From the NCBI GenBank assembly GCA_006386115.1, contig VFIW01000026.1:248001-312000 (forward strand): DNA of 64,000 nt, read 5' to 3'. Each line of letters starts with the position of its first letter. The stretch's first letter is position 1. Below are positions 57,952 through 64,000 of this stretch, piece by piece. This DNA is from Globisporangium splendens (taxonomy: Eukaryota; Oomycota; Peronosporomycetes; Pythiales; Pythiaceae). The notes beneath the pieces are model-generated. The model searched no databases, was not told the origin of the DNA, and worked only from the letters and a program-made list of their open reading frames with translations. The position numbers were made by a program, and so were the translations under genes.

Positions 57952-60762
57952 TTACCAGGAGGTGGCCGTGGACTTGATGGTCTGGATGAGCTGTGCTGGC
58001 AGCAGCTCGCGACTGAAGAACGAGGTCGTGCCAAACTCCTCGACCAGCTGCTCGCCGTAGATGTACGAGACCCACTTCCAGTACGGTCCTTTCACGCCAG
58101 CACCCTCCAGAAGTGCCACGGCGGCCGCTTGGTGTGGTTCGTATTCGTTCGGCGGATCCACGGAAGGGACTTCGCCGACTAACGCAACATACTCGTTGTA
58201 CAACGAGTCGATGCTGAGGAATGGCACGAGCGCAAGGAACTCTTCGAACGTGCGCAAGCTGTACGTGCCATTGAGCTTAAACTTCTCTCGACCAAAGTTG
58301 CGCTGCTTGTCGCTGACCTTGGAACTCTTCAGGAACCAGAACTGAGTCGATGCAGACGAAGTACTGGCCGACTTGATGCCCTCACGCGTGACTTCCTCCG
58401 CAAACAAGTCGTACGCGTCCTTGAGCCCCTTTTCGTACACAGTGGTAAACGGCGCCTCCCACTTCCAGTGCTTCTTCTCTTGTAGCCAGCTCTTGCCGTT
58501 CGATGAATGGTACTCCTGCAAGTGCGTGTACATCGGCTCTTTCAACGACCAGATCGCAAGGAACGGGTTGAAAAGACCCAAGCCACCGAGCTCGGCATTC
58601 CAGTGGACCCACGCAGCTGGTAGCGTGCTACTACTGCTGGCATCCGCCGACGAGCTCAACAACTCTGGATGGTTCGTCGCGATCTTTTCGCGCAAGTACC
58701 CGAGGACGTCGCCCTCGGTACGAGGAAAGATGAGCAAATGGATCTCCTTCAGCGTCTCGAGGATCGTATCGACGTAGGAAAGTCCAAAGACGGGGGAGGC
58801 ACTCCCCAGGTTGCGCAGGAAGAAGCCCATGTACTTGTTGTAGACATTGATCCACGAGAGCACGGACTCGGCGGCGGCGAGACGATCCGCCATCTCGGTG
58901 GCAAATGCCTTGACCTGGTCCTTTGCGATGGTGACGCTTCCGTTGGACTGGACCACGAGCAGCCCCCATTTGATTGGGTTCTTGGGAAGTCGCGGCGACA
59001 CTTGAGTCTTCTTCGAGGTCGCTCCAGGGCAGACCGAGATGCGCACGGCTCCACTCTTCTCCTCGTTGAAGCGAAGCCCGACGGCGTCTGCGAATCGGTT
59101 CATCTCCTCCCACGCTCGGATCACTTTTCCCTCTTCGGCATCGAAAAACCAAATGTCGTCATGCATCCGGAACAATGACACGTCTGTGGATGCGAGTACC
59201 TGGAAATCCATCACGAACAGCAGCACTTCCGAGAGAAAGAGCGTCATCATGCGACCCACGGAGAGCCCACGTTGCATAGGTTTCGGTTCGTCGTAGCCAG
59301 GGAACACGAGCGGAATCTTGACGTAGTTGCGGAAAATGTCGATCATCGTGTCGCTCACGCCCAGGACCCGCAAGCACGCAAACGCGGCCTCGTGCGAGAC
59401 CGATGGACCAAAGAACTCTAGGTCCGTCGTGACGGTCGCGAGGGCTTTACCGCATGCACAGTCGTTCTGATCCGGTTGCAGCACATGAAGCAAGTTGGCT
59501 TCGGTGAAAACAAGACGCACGATGTCTTGCTTGGAAATTTTCTTGTCGCTGGAATCGTCGGCCGGATCGTATGAGTCGCCTCCAGATTCTCTCGAGTCAG
59601 GTATGGCCGAGAGGCGAAACTTGTCGATTGTTGATCGCCGGAAGCAATTGATCGAGTTACTGTCGTAATTCTGATCCTCACCAAGAGACTCGAGCAAATC
59701 TGTGAACACCTCTTTCATCTCGACAGCCCAGGCGAGACCGACAAAGTGGAAAAGCAGCGCCGTGAGCACATCTTCTTGCAAGAAGCAGCGGAACCGGCCA
59801 TTGATGCCACGCTTGACGTTGACCTCGACGCCTTCTGCAGACCACCCAAACTCTTTCAAGTTGCTCAGCTGGATCGTGAGCACGTGCGCGAGCTCGACTT
59901 GCATGTCGTCGTTCGTCTTGACGTCCGTGAGAAAGTTGACGATGTCGTCACTGAAAGACGACCGGTCACGAAGCATCCCGTTGACACAAGCGAGGACTTC
60001 GTCTTTATCCACAATTTCGTCGAGGAAATCCCGACTGAATCTTTGCAGTCTCTCCCTGGCAGCATCCAATGCTGCTTGGACTCGTTGCTTCTTTGCTTTT
60101 GTGTAGAATTCGCGTTGATGGAACACTTGAGTTTCGAGAAACGCGACGACGTCGTCTTCCTTGACGCCGTTCGTCTGAAAGAAGAACGTCTCAAGTCGCG
60201 ACTGGGTCTCTTCTTTCGTCAGTCCCATGAGAGGACCTGCGTCCTCGACGGCAACATAGTCGCTTTGCTCTTCTTGCTCCGCAGGCTTGTTTTCTCTTTT
60301 GCTCTTTTTGCTTTTCGTTTGCTTCGCCTCCGCTTCTTCGAGCGACTCCATCAAGAGCGCGCCGAGCAACTTGTTGTGACGCCACAGCGCGCGCTTCTGC
60401 CTGACTTGATGCAGAATCTGCTCCGTTCGCTGCTGCAGATTGCGCTTCGTGGTCCACGGGTCGGACTCGGCGAACTCGACGAGTCCACCGACACCAGTGA
60501 GACCCATGTGCACATTCTCCTGCACGACCTGGAGATCTTTAACGCCTTCGTACAGACCATCCAGTTGACGGCGGAGCTCTTCGGCAGTGGCGTCAGCGCC
60601 AGCAGCGGCGAGCGTCTCGTCATCAACGCCGACTTTAGCGAGCAGTGCCGCGTAATGCTCTTCCAACTTGCGCTCGTGCTTGGTGAGCTCGCGCAACTTG
60701 ACTTCGGTTGTGCGCTTGAGCAGCTGGAAGTGGGCTGACGTTTGAGACGTGGACGACATCAT
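57952..60762 (-). CDS. rvt: rvt: cellular (non-mobile) reverse transcriptase
   Basis: Single-exon frame; the first ATG (60762, MMSSTSQTSAHFQLL) gives 936 aa. The N-terminal ~200 residues are predicted coiled coil. The reverse-transcriptase core is recognisable. Motif A is VTTDLEFFGPSVSHEAAF (catalytic Asp ~444). Motif B-like is MQRGLSVGRMMTLFLSEVLL. Motif C is SLFRMHDDIWFF, where HDD replaces the usual YADD (~532). Motif D/E-like is DAVGLRFNEEKS. A long insert (~70 residues) lies between early fingers and motif A. No RNase H, endonuclease, integrase, terminal repeats or poly-A tail accompany it. This matches the rvt genes described by Gladyshev and Arkhipova (2011) in fungi, oomycetes and other eukaryotes, which are single-copy, conserved and polymerise nucleotides, but have no settled function. 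Telomerase and group II intron RTs fit less well. Confidence 0.8.
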   Translation of the reverse strand: MMSSTSQTSAHFQLLKRTTEVKLRELTKHERKLEEHYAALLAKVGVDDETLAAAGADATAEELRRQLDGLYEGVKDLQVVQENVHMGLTGVGGLVEFAESDPWTTKRNLQQRTEQILHQVRQKRALWRHNKLLGALLMESLEEAEAKQTKSKKSKRENKPAEQEEQSDYVAVEDAGPLMGLTKEETQSRLETFFFQTNGVKEDDVVAFLETQVFHQREFYTKAKKQRVQAALDAARERLQRFSRDFLDEIVDKDEVLACVNGMLRDRSSFSDDIVNFLTDVKTNDDMQVELAHVLTIQLSNLKEFGWSAEGVEVNVKRGINGRFRCFLQEDVLTALLFHFVGLAWAVEMKEVFTDLLESLGEDQNYDSNSINCFRRSTIDKFRLSAIPDSRESGGDSYDPADDSSDKKISKQDIVRLVFTEANLLHVLQPDQNDCACGKALATVTTDLEFFGPSVSHEAAFACLRVLGVSDTMIDIFRNYVKIPLVFPGYDEPKPMQRGLSVGRMMTLFLSEVLLFVMDFQVLASTDVSLFRMHDDIWFFDAEEGKVIRAWEEMNRFADAVGLRFNEEKSGAVRISVCPGATSKKTQVSPRLPKNPIKWGLLVVQSNGSVTIAKDQVKAFATEMADRLAAAESVLSWINVYNKYMGFFLRNLGSASPVFGLSYVDTILETLKEIHLLIFPRTEGDVLGYLREKIATNHPELLSSSADASSSSTLPAAWVHWNAELGGLGLFNPFLAIWSLKEPMYTHLQEYHSSNGKSWLQEKKHWKWEAPFTTVYEKGLKDAYDLFAEEVTREGIKSASTSSASTQFWFLKSSKVSDKQRNFGREKFKLNGTYSLRTFEEFLALVPFLSIDSLYNEYVALVGEVPSVDPPNEYEPHQAAAVALLEGAGVKGPYWKWVSYIYGEQLVEEFGTTSFFSRELLPAQLIQTIKSTATSW

Positions 60763-61092
60763 GGGTGATTGGGCAGGGGAGGAAGGGGACTTTAGGGTGT
60801 CTTCGGAGCTTGGACGCAAATTCAAGAGTGATCTGGGAGTCCCAGCCACTGCCGCGATCTTTTCTCACCCCACAGGGCAGGAGATTTGAGTTCTGCGCCA
60901 CGTTGGACGTGTTGTTGGGTTCATTCCTGTGATCTAAGAGCTCCAACCAGTTCAATGGTCCACTGAACGTACGAGTGATGGTAATTGAAGGGTACACGAA
61001 ACGACGTGAGGCGAAGGGGGATGATGTGCGGTTGCTCTTGCTATTGTGCTGGCCATGCTGCTGTCCCAATAGACGAAAGAAAGAACTGACGG
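60763..61092. promoter_or_regulatory. Divergent promoter region between rvt and KATNIP-like genes
   Basis: 330 bases separate the two ATGs on opposite strands. No motif cluster was recognised, but both genes must be driven from here. Confidence 0.45.
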
Positions 61093-61735
61093 ATGGAGGG
61101 CGGTCCACCGATGCTCGACGCGCTCTCGAAGCTCGAAATGACGATGCGGCCGCAGTCGGTGCCGTCGTGGCTCAGCAGCGACACCAACCACGTGCCAAAG
61201 ATCACGGCGCTCCTCGGTCGAGTACATGGACACCAACTCGAGCCCAGTTGCGGCATCACCGGGGGTAGCTGGCGGCGGTGGTGCAAGCTCAAGTTCGGCG
61301 TCAGGCGTCGCTAGTCGTCATCACCACCATCTGCAGCACGCAGACTCAGCGAACGTTGGACCGAGCGTCGCGTCCGTCCGACCTCGCGCACCGATTTTGA
61401 TCCAGAAAGAAAACTCGTGCGAAGGTGACTTCCTATCAAGCGACTTGGAGAATGCCGCGCCGAAACGCTCTCGACAGCGAGTGCGTCACCAGACCAACAA
61501 CACAAAGAGCAGGTGCGTTGTTGGACAAATCCTTATCGTTGTGTTTCGAGAAATCCTCATTCTGACGGATGACATACAGACGTGCAAAGCAAACGCTGAT
61601 GGAGCCACTTCGATCGCTCGAGTTTTCCGACAAGACGAACCGAAGTTGAGAGTTGAGCGCGAAAATATCCGTCATGCGCACTCTCGCCGACCCAGAAGGT
61701 ACATGGAACAAGAAGGCCAACCGGCTGTTGCTTGT

Positions 61736-61749
61736 AGTATTGGACCAGC
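61736..61749 (+). repeat. Target site duplication, left copy
   Basis: AGTATTGGACCAGC, identical to 63533-63546. The two copies bracket the LINE fragment exactly, as expected for target-primed reverse transcription. Confidence 0.9.
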
Positions 61750-63532
61750 CCACAGCTTCTGTATCGACCACAGCAAACAAATGTGCTTCGGCCGTACAAC
61801 GGGCAACGTCATTACAACCACGAGTGGCATCTGCACACCAGTGAAGCAACTCTGACCCACCTCGACACGACCCTAGTCAAAGCTACGCATACAGTTCGCT
61901 CTGCAGTGGACTGTGACATCATGGCAAGAAGAGACTTGAACGGGCAGAAGGTGTCGTTCCATGCACATCCACGTTTCACAAGATTCGTGCAACTATGGGG
62001 TGGCAACGGACGATACAATACGACCAGATCTTTCTATCGGCAACAAGTTGCAGCAACGAGGACACAAATTGGCAAAGATACTCGAGATGCAGCAGTCAAC
62101 AAAGCTGTCCATACAGCAGGATCTCTGTGGCCAGGACTGCAATTAATCCAGTGGAGCGAATTACACAACATCCCAGGGATTACAGTTTATACGGCTCAGA
62201 CTCTTCTCCGGCTGAAAGCCAACCGACTCTCCATGTGGAACTAGGAGAAAGCTGATCTATCCTGCTCGAATCCCGAATGCTCCCAAGTTGTCCAATCTTC
62301 TGTTCAACATCTATTCTGGGAGTGTCCGAAAGCCAAACTGGTGTGGAACTACTTTTATGCGCTATGGGCGAAGATCGGAATCACTCCTGGTCACGACCCC
62401 GCAATCTGGATCTTCAGTCTGGATCTACCAGATACTCCAAGGCATGCATGGACCACGATCAAGAGACACATTATCGGACACAAGTTCTCCAATGAACATC
62501 TCCAAGATCATCTCTATCCCGTCGCACACATGCTGTGGCGATATATGAGCGCGTCGCTCATACAGACCATTTGGTGTGCGCATCTGCGACGCATGGATTC
62601 GGATCCAATCGAATCGACTGCTGAGATGGCGATCATGATGACCAGATTAGAGGCAGGAATGCGAAACCTCACACGACTCGCTGAAGCGCAAGCTGGAGAC
62701 TCTGACGGTCACACGGTTGCAGCAGTTCTCAAGGCATATGTCGACTGCTTTTTCAGCCAAACCGACGCCATCCCCTTGACTCCAAGTGATACTCGCGGCG
62801 TTTACCTGTTGTTTTTCGATGGTGGATCACGCGGCAATCCAGGACCAGGAGGGACTGGATCCATTATCGTACGTGTCCATAAGGACTCGCACACAGCCAG
62901 TTTAATCTGGGCCGCGAGCATGGCATATAGCAGGAAGGACACGACCAATAACTTTGCCGAGTACTGGGGTCTCATACACGGACTCCGAGAAGCCCAACGC
63001 AGTCACTTCGAACCGTTGTACGTGATTGGAGACAGTGCACTCATTATCTCCCAACAGCGAATGCATCGGTCCCCTCGACAGCACCGATTGGCACGTTTAT
63101 ACCAGACAAGTCGACGACTCGCGGATTGCATCGACATCCGAGGATGGTACCATCACTACCGTGCCTTCAACAAGATGGCGGACTCAGCCGCCAACCTAGC
63201 CATGGACACCAGAACCTCAACGCAGGTTCACTTCCCAACTCATCGAGCTGCTTTCAACAATCTCACCCAGGATCTTGACAACGACGTCATGCATTGGCTT
63301 ATGAGAAGTTCGGAAGACCCAAGGTCATTGGACAACACAAGGCAGCCTCACATAGGACCAAGAGAACATGCCATCCTGGTCAAAGATTATTTAGCAGTTA
63401 GAAGTGATCTAGCGCAATCCGCGCTGTAGACACATTTACACTCCTGTATGAAATTCGTAATGAAGATTAGGGAGGAGAATGGATATTGTAGGTCGCGACG
63501 ATGAACCTAAATATACCTCGCCTTAAAGATAA
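61750..63532 (+). mobile_element. 5'-truncated LINE (non-LTR retrotransposon) with RNase H domain
   Basis: A 1783-base insertion flanked by a 14-base direct repeat. One frame is open from the left junction to 63429 (about 560 codons) except for a TAG at 62242-62244. It encodes the C-terminal part of a LINE polyprotein. First comes the region behind the RT domain, with a zinc finger (CSNPECSQV, then HLFWEC). An RNase H domain follows: LLFFDGGSRGNPGPGGTGSI, the NNFAEYWGLIHGL Glu, VIGDSALIISQ Asp, and YHHYRAFNKMADSAANLAMD. The endonuclease and RT domains are absent, so it is dead on arrival by 5' truncation. The 3' end is A-rich (TTAAAGATAA) but has no long poly-A. It lies in sense orientation in an intron of the KATNIP-like gene. 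Confidence 0.9.
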
Positions 63533-63546
63533 AGTATTGGACCAGC
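63533..63546 (+). repeat. Target site duplication, right copy
   Basis: Exact copy of 61736-61749, immediately after the A-rich LINE end. Confidence 0.9.
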
Positions 63547-64000
63547 AACTCATCTCTATGTTCCTCTATTGTATACTTTATTACTTTGCATTTACCGCCT
63601 AGGAAATGTTCACTTTGTGAATATCGACGACATCGCTGAAGACGAAAGCCTGCCAGATCACGACGATGACTCAGTCTCGTCTGGCCATAAGACCATCAGA
63701 GGCACCAAGACCAAGACTGCACATGCGTACGAGCGGTCTCCTTCACAAGCTGCTGCGAGCAAAGCTCCGATTCCATCCACAGAAGTGCTTCAGATCCCGG
63801 AGCTCCCGCATGGCCAGCACCTCGTCTTCAACATCTTGTCCACGTGGGGAGATCCGTTCTACGTTGGGCTCATGGGTATCGAGCTCTTTGATCACACGGG
63901 GCACACTGCGTACCTCTCCGACGTCGACAAGCAGCTCTCGGCGGATCCGCCGGATCTGAATATCTTGGACCACGACCGCGTCGATCCGCGCACAGTGGGC

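Larger units (their letters stand above)
61093..64000 (+). pseudogene. KATNIP-like: KATNIP-like (DUF4457) ciliary gene, 5' part, damaged and cut by window end
   Basis: Exons read as 61093-61512, 61580-61698 and from 63603 on, joining in phase 2 and phase 1. The third exon contains IPELPHGQHLVFNI, LSTWGDPFYVGLMGIELF and LSADPPDLNILDHDRVDPRT, a clear match in pattern to the DUF4457 repeat of katanin-interacting protein (KIAA0556), a basal-body/cilium protein. Lesions: in exon 1 the frame from the ATG (MLDALSKLEMTMRPQSVPSW) must shift between about 61195 and 61226 to reach the frame carrying VEYMDTNSSPVAASPG; in exon 2 a TGA at 61647-61649 separates FSDKTNRS from ELSAKISVMRTLADPEG. The intron 61699-63602 is inflated by a LINE insertion; without it the intron would be 107 bases. 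The sequence after 63603 is open to the window edge. The start and the first lesion are less certain than the TGA. Confidence 0.7.

Noticed and set aside
57952..60762. rvt gene as a LINE or group II intron remnant
   Set aside because: No target duplications, endonuclease, RNase H or intron RNA features; the frame is fully intact with host-like codon use and neighbours.

Overview
The window looks like nuclear DNA of an oomycete, most likely Pythium in the broad sense. The clues are short GT-AG introns of about 50-110 bases, tightly packed genes on both strands with strong G/C preference at third codon positions, a heptahelical receptor fused to a TKL kinase (known from oomycetes), and two tandem 20-carbon omega-3 (delta-17) desaturases of the Pythium/Phytophthora type. 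The species is inference.

Layout. 0.4-18.1 kb: ankyrin/TRP-like channel (+), Polo-like kinase (-), RBBP6-type DWNN/RING/RS protein (+), a damaged EF-hand/RCC1/discoidin-like gene (+), and a WEE1-like kinase (+) with a PCNA-box-like motif. 18.9-23.4 kb: a weak gene relic, then the desaturase pair. 24.6-37.4 kb: mucin-like membrane protein (-), PP2C phosphatase (-), Enhancer-of-zeste histone methyltransferase (+), small unknown protein (+), PH-PX protein (-), unknown helical protein (-). 37.4-40.4 kb is essentially gene-free. 40.4-49.2 kb: a Cys/His-repeat protein (+), a broken DPY-30/adenylate-kinase-like gene (-), and a tandem array of four RING/IBR-like genes (-), two of them damaged. 49.4-64.0 kb: four-helix membrane protein (-), methyltransferase (+), MFS sugar transporter with an in-frame stop (-), GPCR-TKL (+), BED zinc-finger protein (-), rvt cellular reverse transcriptase (-), and the start of a KATNIP-like gene (+) with a LINE in an intron.

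The most striking pattern is local gene decay. About a dozen genes read cleanly across all their exons, while six or seven neighbours carry in-frame stops, frameshifts or a lost splice acceptor at places where the same frame or protein domain clearly continues. Two of the damaged genes (DPY-30/adenylate-kinase array and KATNIP) belong to cilium/flagellum families. That raises the possibility of a lineage that is losing zoospore flagella, although sequence error or haplotype mixing must be excluded first. The intact rvt gene, a non-mobile cellular reverse transcriptase, is the most unusual intact gene.

Genes that could act together: the Polo-like kinase and the WEE1-like kinase both control mitotic entry; the two desaturases probably make eicosapentaenoic acid from arachidonic acid. 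Exon boundaries were read by eye from splice consensus and reading-frame phase. Those of the damaged genes are approximate.
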